Origin: Bacteroidaceae bacterium
Lineage (GTDB): Bacteria > Bacteroidota > Bacteroidia > Bacteroidales > Bacteroidaceae
Reading direction: 5' to 3'
Length of the DNA stretch: 64,000 bases
NCBI GenBank assembly: GCA_017938245.1
Contig: JAGBBX010000049.1
Span: forward strand, 1-64,000
The notes below the pieces were generated by a model, which was not told where the DNA came from, did not search any database, and saw only the letters and a program-made list of their open reading frames with translations. This document shows, piece after piece, positions 1-8,801 of this stretch; within the stretch, counting starts at the first letter, position 1, and each line of letters starts with the position of its first letter. Both the position numbers and the translations under genes were made by a program.

Positions 1-238
1 CTGACGGTTTCGTCGTTTTTTATATTCAAAAATGCCTGTTTGTTTCTTTTTTGCGGTTACATAGCCCGCTATGCGCCCTTAAAATATAAATAAACATCCA
101 ATTTTTGCTCTATAAAAAACTTGACGATATAAATTTAAACAGCTTCTTAGTTTGCGCTAAGATATGGATTTTTTACGATTGTATCCTCCTGTTCTATAAG
201 AATTTTGCTTTTTAGTTGTTACACAACGGTAAAAGAGC
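1..238. other. Upstream region without a gene
   Basis: No open frame with protein-like character is visible on either strand here. It is AT-rich and ends in the promoter of the 5'-nucleotidase gene. A short GC-rich patch near 55-80 contains the inverted pair tagcccgcta. Nothing else can be supported. Confidence 0.5.
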
Positions 239-247
239 TATCTTCGC
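219..247 (+). promoter_or_regulatory. Bacteroidales-type promoter of the 5'-nucleotidase gene
   Basis: A -7 element TATCTTCGC at 239-247 lies about 20 bp downstream of a TTG at -33, which fits the primary sigma factor consensus of Bacteroidetes (TTTG, 19-21 bp, TAnnTTTG). The start codon follows 27 bp downstream. The same TAnnTTCGC variant recurs before several other genes in this window. Confidence 0.6.
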
Positions 248-274
248 AAACTAAATTTTAAAACTCTTTTTATT

Positions 275-1231
275 ATGGAGGATTTAACCGGAAGATTGGT
301 TATCGGTGTTTCGTCACGCGCACTTTTCGATCTCGAAAAGGAAAATGAGATTTTTCTCAGTGGCGGAATAAAAAAATATAGAGAGTATCAAGAGGCACAC
401 GAGGATGAGCCGCTTGAACGTGGTACTGCTTTTTATCTTGTAAAGAGTCTTTTGGAACTTAACAAGCAGGCAAACAGACCAATTGTCGAGGTTGTGGTAA
501 TGTCGCGCAACAGCCCCGAGACAGGTATGCGTATGCTTAAGTCGATAGATAAGTATGGACTCGATATTACACGTGTGGCACTCTCGGGCGGCGAGTCTCT
601 TACCAAGTATCTGAAGGCATTTTCTATCGATTTGTTCCTCTCGAAAGACGGGACAGATGTTCAGCGTGTCATAGACTCGGGAATATGTGCTGCAGCGCAG
701 ATTTATGCTCCTCCCACCGAGTTTAATCCCGAGGATAGCCGAGTGAAGATTGCTTTCGATGCCGATGCTGTGATATTCTCGGATGAGTCGGAGTGTCGTT
801 ACAAGGCCGAGGGAATCGATGCTTTCTATAAATACGAGAAAGAGCACGCCGACGAGCCGTTGAAAGAGGGTCCTTTTGCCAATCTGCTTATAAAACTCTC
901 GCAGATTCAGGAATCGCTCCCGACGACAATAGAGCTATCGCCTTTGCGTTTGGCTATTGTAACGGCACGTAGTCTGCCGTCGCATTTTCGTGTAATTAAG
1001 ACACTGCGTAAATGGGGCGTTTATGTCGATGAGGCATATTTTCTAGGGGGGCTGCCCAAGGACGAGGTGCTCAAGGCTTTTGGTGCACACATCTTCTTTG
1101 ACGACCAAGATACGCACCTCTCTCTCTCGAGTCGGTATGTTCCATCGGGAAAGGTGCCTTATCACTCTAACTCGCAGATAAACGAGGTTCTTAATGCCCA
1201 GAAGGAGAGCAATAATAATACTCAACAGTAG
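275..1231 (+). CDS. Cytosolic 5'-nucleotidase (NT5C1-like family)
   Basis: This 318-residue soluble protein matches the bacterial branch of the cytosolic 5'-nucleotidase I family, which dephosphorylates nucleoside 5'-monophosphates in nucleotide salvage. The N-terminal block LVIGVSSRALFDLEKENEIF (residues 8-27) and the repeated pattern EHxDEPL are family signatures. The block FDADAVIF at about 161-168 and the C-terminal segment with TARSLP and FFDDQ belong to the HAD-like core. There is no signal peptide. The start is the first ATG after the promoter at 239-247. The next gene begins 5 bp after its stop, so the two are probably co-transcribed. The family call is firm; the substrate preference (AMP, IMP or dNMP) cannot be read from the sequence. 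Confidence 0.85.
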   Translation: MEDLTGRLVIGVSSRALFDLEKENEIFLSGGIKKYREYQEAHEDEPLERGTAFYLVKSLLELNKQANRPIVEVVVMSRNSPETGMRMLKSIDKYGLDITRVALSGGESLTKYLKAFSIDLFLSKDGTDVQRVIDSGICAAAQIYAPPTEFNPEDSRVKIAFDADAVIFSDESECRYKAEGIDAFYKYEKEHADEPLKEGPFANLLIKLSQIQESLPTTIELSPLRLAIVTARSLPSHFRVIKTLRKWGVYVDEAYFLGGLPKDEVLKAFGAHIFFDDQDTHLSLSSRYVPSGKVPYHSNSQINEVLNAQKESNNNTQQ

Positions 1232-1235
1232 TGCT

Positions 1236-1721
1236 ATGGAGTGGTTAGTGATTGCTGTTGCGCTTTTGTGCGCTGTGATTGGTCTCGTAGGTGCCATTGT
1301 GCCTGCCTTGCCCGGCCCTCCCGTTAGCTTTGTGGCCATTCTCTTACTTTATATATTCAGTTACGAAGTTTCACTTACGGCGCTTTTTATCACCGGTGCT
1401 GTTGCTGTCGTTATAACGCTGCTCGATTATGTCGCTCCAATATGGTTGACAAAAAAGGTGGGTGGTTCGAAACTGAGTATGTGGGGGGCAGGAATCGGTA
1501 TGTTCGTCGGGATTTTCCTGGGACTGCCCGGCATAATCTTCGGTCCATTCATTGGCGCTCTTATCGGTGAACTGATGTCGGGAAATACCGGTATTGATGC
1601 TTTAAAGGTTGCATTTATGTCGTTTGTATCCTTTATGCTTACAACAGGTGTAAAATTGGTCTACTGCCTGTTTATTCTTGCAATGGTAATAAAAGATTGT
1701 TGGGATATTGCAATCGTTTAG
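1236..1721 (+). CDS. DUF456 family membrane protein
   Basis: This 161-residue protein is almost entirely hydrophobic, with about four membrane segments separated by short loops. It carries the DUF456 pattern: PALPGPP in the first loop and a Gly-rich segment (GMFVGIFLGLPGIIFGPFIGA) with family spacing. No biochemical function is established for the family. A longer upstream frame exists, but the ATG at 1236 starts directly in the first membrane helix and follows the 5'-nucleotidase stop by 4 bp, so it is the better start. It probably forms a two-gene operon with the nucleotidase. Confidence 0.8.
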   Translation: MEWLVIAVALLCAVIGLVGAIVPALPGPPVSFVAILLLYIFSYEVSLTALFITGAVAVVITLLDYVAPIWLTKKVGGSKLSMWGAGIGMFVGIFLGLPGIIFGPFIGALIGELMSGNTGIDALKVAFMSFVSFMLTTGVKLVYCLFILAMVIKDCWDIAIV

Positions 1722-1738
1722 AAAAAACATATATTTCT

Positions 1739-1766
1739 CGTGGCAGATAGTTAACTATCTGCCACG
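1739..1766. terminator. Perfect inverted repeat after the DUF456 gene
   Basis: A 12-bp perfect stem (cgtggcagatag and its complement) surrounds a TTAA loop. It lies 18 bp after the DUF456 stop. The following T-run is weak, so it may terminate poorly or act mainly as an RNA 3'-end stabiliser. Confidence 0.5.
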
Positions 1767-1840
1767 AATGTTATATATAGTCAAACAATTAGCCTCGTTT
1801 CTCTGTTCTTTTAAGAAAAAGACTACAAAAAGGTTGAAAT

Positions 1841-2308
1841 ATGAACAGAACAGTATATGTGATTCTATGGGTTATTGTTACTCTGATAGTGGGTTTTATA
1901 TCGAGTTTCTTTCAATCTTCGGCGAGTGGTGAATGGTACGATACATTACAGCGTTCTTCGCTTACACCGCCCGATTGGGTGTTTCCTGTTGCGTGGACTA
2001 TATTGTATATTCTTATGGGAATCTCTGTCGGGCTTTTGCGTGGTGTGCGCTCTATATTCACTCGGCTGTTGAATATCGTTTTTGTGCTTCAGCTCATTCT
2101 GAATTTCTTCTGGACGTTCCTCTTTTTTTATATGGAGAGTCCCTTTCTTGCGCTAATAGATATTATGCTGCTTGATATTGCTGTGCTTGTATTCTTTGCC
2201 GGTGCTTTCGTGGTTTATCGTCCCTCGGCTTGGCTTTTTCTTCCTTATCTCTTGTGGTTGGCTTTTGCAAGCTATCTCAATTGGTATGTGGTTATGTATA
2301 ATGTATAG
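1841..2308 (+). CDS. tspO: TspO/MBR family protein
   Basis: This 155-residue membrane protein has five predicted helices and the TspO pattern. WYDTLQRSSLTPPDWVFPVAW (about residues 30-50) is the conserved first loop and start of helix 2, with the tryptophans and prolines used in ligand binding. Bacterial TspO proteins bind porphyrins and have been linked to tetrapyrrole handling and stress responses. Length equals the family norm. The gene stands alone, downstream of a hairpin and convergent with cbpA, with which it shares a terminator at 2317-2366. Confidence 0.85.
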   Translation: MNRTVYVILWVIVTLIVGFISSFFQSSASGEWYDTLQRSSLTPPDWVFPVAWTILYILMGISVGLLRGVRSIFTRLLNIVFVLQLILNFFWTFLFFYMESPFLALIDIMLLDIAVLVFFAGAFVVYRPSAWLFLPYLLWLAFASYLNWYVVMYNV

Positions 2309-2316
2309 CAAGAAAA

Positions 2317-2366
2317 CTAAGAAAGATGAAAGAGGCATTTTTATGATGCCTCTTTCATCTTTCTTA
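2317..2366. terminator. Bidirectional terminator that includes the cbpA 3' coding end
   Basis: A perfect 22-bp inverted repeat (2317-2338 and 2345-2366) has a short T-rich loop between the convergent tspO and cbpA genes. The right arm is coding: it specifies the last residues of CbpA (RKMKEA). The left arm is the same sequence inverted, in the intergenic space. Confidence 0.8.
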
Positions 2367-3240
2367 GCAACTCCTTCTGCTGTTCGTTCAGTGTAGGTAT
2401 TGTCAGTTTAAGTGAGACGAAAAGGTCGCCTCTGTTATCTTCGTCTTTGTAATGCGGGAATCCTTTTCCTTTAAGACGCAGTTTCGCATCGGGTTGTGTC
2501 CCGGGCTTTATATGCATACGTACACTACCGTCGAGGGTGGGCACTGTCAGCTCTCCTCCAAGCAATAAGGTGTATAGGTCTATCGGCAAGGTGGTTGCAA
2601 GGTCGTCACCGTTACGTGTGAATTGCGTATCGGGTTCTATGCGGAAGGTTATGTAAAGGTCGCCGCGAGTGCCGCCTTGTGGTGCATTGCCTCCCTGTCC
2701 TTTCAGACGTATCTTCTGTCCGTCTGATACACCGGCCGGGATTGTCAGTCGTATGCTGCTCCCGTTTATATTAATCACTCTTTTATGTGTCTGCGCGGCC
2801 TCACGCAGTGTGAGTGAAAGCTCGGTCTGAAGGTCTTGCCCTTGACGTGACGCACCGTTGAACCCTCCGAATCCGCGTCCACCGAAAAGGCTCTCGAAAA
2901 AGTCGCTGAATTGGCTGCTGTTCCCTGCACTGCGACTAAAGTCTCCAAATCCGCCGAACCCACCAAAATTGTAACCACCACCATATTGCTGTCGCTGTGC
3001 TTCGAACTCCTCGGCGTGGCGCCAATTCTCGCCATACTCGTCATATTTCTTGCGCTTCTCGGGGTCGCTGAGCACTTCGTTGGCTTCGTTTATCTGCTGG
3101 AAACGCTCTTTTGCATCGGCGTCGGTGCTGTTGACGTCGGGATGATATTTCTTTGCCAGTTTACGGTAGGCCTTGCGTATATCTTGTTGCGTAGCGCTTT
3201 TGTCTACTCCCAATACTTTGTAATAATCTATGAATGCCAT
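2341..3240 (-). CDS. cbpA: DnaJ-class co-chaperone, CbpA type
   Basis: This 299-residue Hsp40 begins with a complete J domain (about residues 5-70) containing the HPD motif at 33-35 that stimulates DnaK ATPase. A Gly/Phe-rich linker (about 85-130) follows, then two beta-barrel substrate-binding domains. The Cys-rich zinc-finger region of classical DnaJ is absent, so this is a class B, CbpA-like protein. It presumably delivers clients to the DnaK encoded at 30.5-32.4 kb. The frame extends upstream to 3297, but the ATG at 3240 begins the J domain directly and is preferred. It is a single gene convergent with tspO. Confidence 0.9.
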   Translation of the reverse strand: MAFIDYYKVLGVDKSATQQDIRKAYRKLAKKYHPDVNSTDADAKERFQQINEANEVLSDPEKRKKYDEYGENWRHAEEFEAQRQQYGGGYNFGGFGGFGDFSRSAGNSSQFSDFFESLFGGRGFGGFNGASRQGQDLQTELSLTLREAAQTHKRVININGSSIRLTIPAGVSDGQKIRLKGQGGNAPQGGTRGDLYITFRIEPDTQFTRNGDDLATTLPIDLYTLLLGGELTVPTLDGSVRMHIKPGTQPDAKLRLKGKGFPHYKDEDNRGDLFVSLKLTIPTLNEQQKELLRKMKEAS

Positions 3241-3339
3241 AAAATATAGTTTTAATCTGTATGATAAACAACAAATAGTGTGCCAAAGTGGTTGCAAAGT
3301 TTATTTTGTCACCTCCCGAAATTAAATAAAGTGAAAATC

Positions 3340-3372
3340 TTGGTGTAAATGGCAGAAATAGAGTATATTCGC
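3340..3372 (+). promoter_or_regulatory. Promoter of the 3.4 kb lipoprotein gene
   Basis: TTG at 3340-3342 and TATATTCGC at 3364-3372, separated by 21 bp, match the Bacteroidetes consensus in its TTCGC form. The ATG is 35 bp downstream. Confidence 0.55.
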
Positions 3373-3407
3373 AGGCAAAATATAATTATCGACAAAAAAA
3401 GAGGTAT

Positions 3408-4247
3408 ATGAAAAACTTTTTAAAACTTATGATTCTGCCTTTCTGTCTCTTGGCAGTGGCTTGCAGCAGCAACGATGAAGGATATAATGCCGACACTGCA
3501 ATAACTCCTTATAACCCTATGCCCGAGAGTTACAGAACTGTTAAAGGAGTGAAGATGAGTGTGACCGATAGTAAAGGCGAACACACCTGGAATTATAAAT
3601 TCAACTACGATGCTCAACGACGCATTAAATCTATCGATGGCGAAATAACTACCTATCAGTTAAGGAACAACACCCGCTGGTATAAACTGAATATAAAATC
3701 TAAAACAGAGTATCAGTTTATCGATAATAATCTTGGTGTCATTTATAATGCTTCGCTGGAGTATCCTGCTTATCCCGATTGGAACACTACTAAGGGATAC
3801 CGTCTGCCGGGTGAGTTTAACGCTAAGGGTGCTTTGGTGCATTTTGGTACATTCGATTGCGAGTACTCGGGTAATACTCTTACAAAGGCATACGTCGATA
3901 ATGGTCGAGTATATTCATTACAGCACGACCGTTATGGTAATCTCACAGGCTATATGTGCGAGTCGGGCGATACTCTGACCAACAGACTCAACAGCTGCGA
4001 CTATTCGCAGATAAACAATAAGACAAATATCGATTTTTCGGGATTCTTGGGATATTGGGTGCCCGAGCGCGAGATTTACGATAACGATAATTGGCTGTAT
4101 GCTTTCTGCCATCTTGCAGCATTCGATATGTTAGGTGCTCGCAGCCTGCATTTGCCCGATGGCGAGTGGGTAACCGATGCTACAGGTTGTCCTGTGTCGT
4201 GTGTACTTCCCTCGGGGATAAAACTGACAATAGAGTATGCCAAATAA
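3408..4247 (+). CDS. Putative lipoprotein of unknown function
   Basis: The 279-residue product starts with a lipoprotein signal: a lysine-bearing N terminus, a hydrophobic stretch and the lipobox AVAC with Cys19, followed by SSND. The mature part is hydrophilic and beta-rich. It contains a repeated style of motif, YDAQRRIKSIDG and DRYGNLTGY, of the kind seen in YD/RHS-like and DUF4595-type Bacteroidales lipoproteins that describe a structure residue by residue. I cannot assign a family with confidence. It is probably anchored in the outer membrane. Monocistronic: own promoter upstream, hairpin at 4269-4300 downstream. Confidence 0.75.
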   Translation: MKNFLKLMILPFCLLAVACSSNDEGYNADTAITPYNPMPESYRTVKGVKMSVTDSKGEHTWNYKFNYDAQRRIKSIDGEITTYQLRNNTRWYKLNIKSKTEYQFIDNNLGVIYNASLEYPAYPDWNTTKGYRLPGEFNAKGALVHFGTFDCEYSGNTLTKAYVDNGRVYSLQHDRYGNLTGYMCESGDTLTNRLNSCDYSQINNKTNIDFSGFLGYWVPEREIYDNDNWLYAFCHLAAFDMLGARSLHLPDGEWVTDATGCPVSCVLPSGIKLTIEYAK

Positions 4248-4268
4248 AATATGGGTAGGTAATAAAAT

Positions 4269-4300
4269 ATGATGAGCACCCCGTGAGGGGTGCTCATCAT
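4269..4300. terminator. Hairpin terminator after the lipoprotein gene
   Basis: A perfect 14-bp stem (atgatgagcacccc and its complement) encloses a GTGA loop. It lies 21 bp after the lipoprotein stop and is followed by an AT-rich tract. Confidence 0.7.
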
Positions 4301-4316
4301 ATTAATATATATAAAT

Positions 4317-4434
4317 ATTGGTGTCCGGTAAACCTTTTTCAGTCTCTCATTTAGTCTTATTTGCTAAATTCAGCAATATTACTTCGTCAATAGCACTTTT
4401 TGGGATTATTCTATTTTTATCGGACAGTAATAAT
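4317..4434. repeat. Interspersed repeat, short (deleted) copy
   Basis: This about 118-bp segment matches both ends of the segment at 21599-21940: the left part through ttgctaaattcag, and the right part from gcaatatta to cggacagtaataat. The middle of the longer copy (about 220 bp) is missing here. A single base is also missing in the right part, which destroys the reading frame of a mini-ORF present in the long copy. Only scattered mismatches separate the copies, so they are clearly related. Confidence 0.8.
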
Positions 4435-4444
4435 AAATAAAATT

Positions 4445-5440
4445 CTAAAATTCACCTATTAAGAAACCTAAACGGGAAATCCGTACAAGTCGCGTTGCAG
4501 CTATCGATAGTAAAAGAGAAGTTAAGGTAGCTGATATTATCTGTATATAAATACCGCAATCAGCAAATAAATCGAAATAAAAGAAAATGTATATAAATAT
4601 TACGTGAAATAAATATATTCCCATTCCATCTTTTTTCAGTACATTATAAATCTTCGTATTACTGCCAATATTATTTAACTGACAAATAGAATATGCCACA
4701 ACCAATAAACATATAGCTGTGATTATGGTAACAAATGAGTAAAGGATTGTTGGAAGTTGATACATTATGTAGTTGCCAATAAGGCCAATTATAGCAAATA
4801 TGATACAACACCAAAGATTACAACAGATATTAATCTTGCTTCTTCCCACATAAAACCCTAATAAGAAGTATATATAAAACTTGAGAAGCATATTAACTTG
4901 AAGTATTTGTGGCACATTAATATTGTAGGCTAAAATGGCTACACAAAGACTGATAAGTAGAATAATATAATGATTAAAGTTCTTTCTTAAAGATTCTATA
5001 AAGTATGTGACAATAAACATCTCAAAAAGAACCATAAGGTACCAAAGGTGCCTCACGTTTAATCCCAAAAAAGCGTCGTATAATCATTGAAACAATGTTT
5101 TATCATAAACCCCAAGGACTTTTAATGTCGGAAACAATATTATCAGACAGAAGGTTATATATGGCACTAAGATTCTTTTGCTTTTGATTTTAATTAATTC
5201 GCTCCACGTAGAATATTTACCTTTGTCTCTGCAAATTGCATACACTGCACCACTTACAAAGATAAATAACGGCATATGAAAAGAATAGATTAGGTTATAA
5301 AGTAATCCTGTAACTTTACTTCCAATATGAGGAAACAGACTTAAATGGGTATATATGGCTAATACGTGGCCAATTATAACCAAAAGTATTGTATAGACTT
5401 TGATGTTATTTAACGTCAAGCTCAGATTTTTTATTTTCAT
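4445..5440 (-). pseudogene. Acyltransferase-3 family membrane protein, interrupted by one in-frame TGA
   Basis: Two stretches in the same frame (5440-5087 and 5083-4445) together encode one acyltransferase-3 (Acyl_transf_3) protein of about 331 residues. The N-terminal half has the family opening with IILVIIGHV-like spacing (VYTILLVIIGHV) and the pattern HMPLFIFVSGAVY. The C-terminal half begins with HLWYLMVLFEMF and continues with membrane helices to the end. The only lesion is a TGA at 5084-5086, at a site where Trp would fit (FQ-stop-LYDAFLG). Such enzymes O-acylate surface glycans. The gene starts 10 bp after the M64 peptidase stop and was probably in its operon. A sequencing error is the main alternative. 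Confidence 0.75.
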
Positions 5441-5450
5441 ACGTGGCTTG

Positions 5451-6776
5451 TTATTTGCATATATAATCTAGATACTCTTGTATCGCTTTTTGGCATACAG
5501 GGCAGAAGTCGCGCAACTGATTCATCATACATTGCGGAGTGGGGCGATAGATGCCTTTCTCTAAATATCCGCCACCCTCGTAGGCTCCAAGCGTAAGGCT
5601 TTCTTGCTTTTGTGTGAGCATTGCCTTGTCGAAGGGGGTGGGGACGGGAGTATCTTCGGCAATCATACTCTTCCACTTTTTCTCGAAATTGACAAAGGTG
5701 GTGAGGTTGGCCTCCCAGGGTTCCTTTCCTTTGGGGTAGAGGGCGCTGACTGTGTTTCCAATCTCGACATACTCGTCGCCAAGACCCAGAAGCGAGTGTC
5801 CGAATTCGTGAACATATACCTCACCGGTACGTCCTGTCTTTCCTGCCGAGCCTAAGCCGTAGAAATTATAAATTCCTCCGCCACCATATTTGTCGGTATT
5901 TGTAAGAATGAAAATGCTCTCGTAGGGGGCACAAGCAGCAAGGTCGCGCACACGCTGAAAGTTCTCGACCATCTGATAACGTTCGCTGCCAAAGGTGAAG
6001 AAACGCGCGTCAAGTATGGTGTTAACCCATTTGCCGTGTCCCGGCTCACTTATTCCCGATTGTGGCGAGGGAGCCCACACTGCGCGAATGTTTATGCGAT
6101 GACGGTTCTTGTCGAATGGCGAGTAGTCGAAAAGAGCGTTGCTCCACATAAGACACGAGGCAAGAAATTTATCTTTTTCGGCAGCAGTGAATCCATCGGG
6201 CAGTAGTACAATATCTAGACTACTCTCTATAGAACCGCCAATGTGAATATCTATATTCTCGTAGGCAGCGCTAAAAGGACGTATATTGTAATCTTTTACA
6301 TCGATGCTGTGCGAGTGGAGCATCTCCATCGCTTTTGTCTTTTGGTTGCGAGCGTAAATCTCTATGCGGAAATTCTCTTTTGGCTCGGGGAAGATTACTC
6401 CTTCGGGGTAGGAACGGCTCACTTTTGCCGCCTCTTCGGTGGTTTGCCACTCGTTGAAAAGGGTACAGTAGTTGTTCTTGTATATGGTTTTTCCACTCTT
6501 CTCGTCTACGATGCGAAAATGTTGTTCGCCATACTCGAATGGGTTTATAAGAGCCCGCTTTGAACCAGCCCATTCACCCTCGCGTTTGATAGCGTCGAAG
6601 GTATAGTATTCCTGTGCATTGTTTCCACCGTGATGAAAGTCGTAACGCAGGGTACCTCCTGTAAAATACTCTTCAAAAATAACCTCTTTTGTAATGCTCT
6701 CGCTGTTGTTTTTTATGCTTGAACACGATACAAACAGCGCCAACGTAAACAGTGCAGGTATTGCCAATTTTTTCAT
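5451..6776 (-). CDS. M64 family zinc peptidase (IgA peptidase M64), lipoprotein
   Basis: A 441-residue exported protein with a lipobox ending at Cys18 (LFVSCSS). The N-terminal third is a beta-rich domain typical of the M64 N-terminal region. The catalytic domain follows and has HEFGH at 323-327, then GLGDEY, the zinc-binding and Met-zincin-like pattern of peptidase family M64, whose founder is a Clostridium IgA protease. Four cysteines or so near the C terminus (CMMNQLRDFCPVC) may form disulfides. It is probably displayed on the outer membrane. Actual IgA cleavage is not implied; most Bacteroidales members are uncharacterised. The acyltransferase pseudogene lies 10 bp downstream on the same strand. 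Confidence 0.85.
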   Translation of the reverse strand: MKKLAIPALFTLALFVSCSSIKNNSESITKEVIFEEYFTGGTLRYDFHHGGNNAQEYYTFDAIKREGEWAGSKRALINPFEYGEQHFRIVDEKSGKTIYKNNYCTLFNEWQTTEEAAKVSRSYPEGVIFPEPKENFRIEIYARNQKTKAMEMLHSHSIDVKDYNIRPFSAAYENIDIHIGGSIESSLDIVLLPDGFTAAEKDKFLASCLMWSNALFDYSPFDKNRHRINIRAVWAPSPQSGISEPGHGKWVNTILDARFFTFGSERYQMVENFQRVRDLAACAPYESIFILTNTDKYGGGGIYNFYGLGSAGKTGRTGEVYVHEFGHSLLGLGDEYVEIGNTVSALYPKGKEPWEANLTTFVNFEKKWKSMIAEDTPVPTPFDKAMLTQKQESLTLGAYEGGGYLEKGIYRPTPQCMMNQLRDFCPVCQKAIQEYLDYICK

Positions 6777-6940
6777 TGTCTTTTATGTTTTGATTGTTAT
6801 AACTGCGAAGTTAAGAAAGTTTGCGTTAATAATAGCAAAAAACTCTCTTTTAAAGTTTATACATTGAGGTTTTATTCTTAATTTTGCAAAAGTTTCGACA
6901 AATAAATGAATTTTATTAACAGCTTATAAGAATTATTGAA

Positions 6941-7447
6941 ATGAAGAAATTTATTGTATTTGGATTAAGTCTTTGCTTTGCTTTGTCTTTCAGCTCGTGC
7001 AAGACATCAAAAGAGAGTGCCTACAAAACAGCATACGACCAGGCTAAACAGCAGGAATTGGTGCAGGGCGAGAGTCAGGTAGCCGAGCCGATTGAGATAG
7101 CCCCTGTAACAACATCAACATCTAACACAACAAATAATGCTCCTGTCGATATGACCTATCGCGAGGAAAAGGTTGTGCTTGCATCGGGTGAGCAGGGTGT
7201 TCTAAAGGCTTTCAGCGTTGTTTGTGGTAGTTTCTCATCTAAAACAAATGCCGATGCTCTGAAGGCAATGCTCGTTGGCGAGGGTTACAGCGCACTTGTA
7301 GTTCAGAATCCTGCTACTGGTTTGTATCGTGTTGTTTGTGCAACTTACGACGATAAGGCACGTGCAGCCGAGGCTCGCGACCAGTTCAAGGCTAGTCATC
7401 CTACAGATGCCGACTTCCAGAAATCGTGGTTGCTGTATAATAAGTAA
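6941..7447 (+). CDS. SPOR-domain lipoprotein
   Basis: The 168-residue product has a lipoprotein signal with Cys20 (SFSSCKTS), a short low-complexity Ser/Thr/Asn linker (about 45-65), and a C-terminal SPOR domain (about 90-165). The domain shows the expected repeats around FSVVCGSFSSKTNADAL and YRVVCATYDDKARAAEARDQF. SPOR domains bind denuded peptidoglycan glycan strands at division sites, so a cell-envelope role at the septum is likely. Monocistronic, followed by two hairpins. Confidence 0.9.
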   Translation: MKKFIVFGLSLCFALSFSSCKTSKESAYKTAYDQAKQQELVQGESQVAEPIEIAPVTTSTSNTTNNAPVDMTYREEKVVLASGEQGVLKAFSVVCGSFSSKTNADALKAMLVGEGYSALVVQNPATGLYRVVCATYDDKARAAEARDQFKASHPTDADFQKSWLLYNK

Positions 7448-7449
7448 TA

Positions 7450-7523
7450 CGAATCGACCATAGATGGTTGATTCGTTGGACTAATCTTTCTCCTTGAAAA
7501 TGTAGTGTAATTTTTCAAGGAGA
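7450..7523 (+). terminator. Two tandem hairpins after the SPOR gene
   Basis: Hairpin one (7450-7475) has an 11-bp stem with a TAGA loop. Hairpin two (7489-7523) has a perfect 12-bp stem, tctccttgaaaa and its complement. Together they separate the SPOR gene from the polysaccharide cluster. Confidence 0.7.
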
Positions 7524-7608
7524 TTGTGTTATTAAATTAAAGCGCTTTTTAGTCGCAAAACTATTTTAAGTTCTTCTTAATTGAACCGATGCGTCTTTTA
7601 AAATAATT

Positions 7609-8763
7609 ATGAATATTGCTTGGCTATATAATAAATCTCTAAATAAATGTGTAGGTGGAACTGAGCGTGCCACGATCTTGGCAATCGAGATGATAAAATT
7701 GCTTGGACACAATAGCTTTGCAAATATAATTATTGACGAAAAAGGTCTCTTTTTCGAGGATACACCAATAGATGATTTGTACCAATTTCTTAAGTCTAAA
7801 AAAATTGATATTGTTATAAATCAAATAGGTTATTCAAAAGTGCTGTTAAAATCTTTCTTGGAGCGCGGAGGAGGAAAGTGGCGACAAGAGGGTGGAAAAA
7901 TTGTAACTTATATGCACTTTGACCCCAAAATGATGCGCGATTTAGACTATTTCCTCAGTTTAAAGGATAAACGCATAAAAGACTATCTGATAATATGTAA
8001 ATTGTATCTTTTAAAGCAATATTATTCAAAAAAAGAGAGGAATATATATGCCGATATTTATAGATATTTATATAACGAGTCGGATAAGTACGTAACGTTG
8101 TCGCCTACACATTTCCCATATTTAAAATCGCTGTTGCAATTAGAAACATATAACAAACTTTATGCAATAAATAATACATTGACCTTTCCCGATATATCTT
8201 CACCCGAAATTTTAGATTATAAAGATAAAACAGTACTTCTCGTTGCAAGATTATCTGAAGTGCATAAAAAAATATCTGTGGCTTTAAAAGTTTGGAAGAA
8301 TATATCAAGAAAAAGTAAGTATCTCGATTGGACATTCAAAATTGTTGGTGATGGTCAAGATATGCAGAGGTATAAGGATTATGTGAAAAAGAATAGGGTC
8401 GAAAGGGTTTCGTTTGAAGGTGAAAAGAATCCCGAGCCTTATTACAGCAAAGCATCACTTTTTCTTATGACCTCTCCGTCCGAGGGTTGGGGACTGACAA
8501 TTACAGAATGTCTCCAGAGGGGAGTGGTGCCTGTAATTATGAATACATCGCCTGTCTTTTCCGAGATTGTAGTGAATAACAAATGCGGAATTCTTGTAGA
8601 GAATTACAATATTGAAGAGTTCCAAAACGCAGTAGAAAAATTGATGGATGATGCTGCTCTGCGGAGCACGATGGCTGTTAATGCATTGAAAAGAGCCGAA
8701 TTGTTTAGCAAGGAGAATACATTAAAAAAGTGGAAAGAACTGATAGAGAACATTTATTCTTGA
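7609..8763 (+). CDS. Glycosyltransferase family 4-type (GT-B fold)
   Basis: This 384-residue protein opens with the acceptor-side Gly motif CVGGTERATILAIEM of GT-B enzymes. It carries the donor-binding block at 292-300, where EGWGLTITE gives the E-x7-E motif of GT4 retaining transferases. It lacks signal or membrane segments and would act at the cytoplasmic membrane face, adding a sugar from a nucleotide donor to the growing lipid-linked glycan. It is the first gene of the polysaccharide cluster. Base composition is more AT-rich than the genes around the cluster. The donor and acceptor sugars cannot be deduced. Confidence 0.85.
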   Translation: MNIAWLYNKSLNKCVGGTERATILAIEMIKLLGHNSFANIIIDEKGLFFEDTPIDDLYQFLKSKKIDIVINQIGYSKVLLKSFLERGGGKWRQEGGKIVTYMHFDPKMMRDLDYFLSLKDKRIKDYLIICKLYLLKQYYSKKERNIYADIYRYLYNESDKYVTLSPTHFPYLKSLLQLETYNKLYAINNTLTFPDISSPEILDYKDKTVLLVARLSEVHKKISVALKVWKNISRKSKYLDWTFKIVGDGQDMQRYKDYVKKNRVERVSFEGEKNPEPYYSKASLFLMTSPSEGWGLTITECLQRGVVPVIMNTSPVFSEIVVNNKCGILVENYNIEEFQNAVEKLMDDAALRSTMAVNALKRAELFSKENTLKKWKELIENIYS

Positions 8764-8801
8764 TGCATTATTATATTAATCATTGCAGAACATAGATAAA
8801 T

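Noticed and set aside
5084..5086. TGA read as selenocysteine or tryptophan
   Set aside because: TGA is a normal stop in other genes of the window and no selenocysteine element is apparent.
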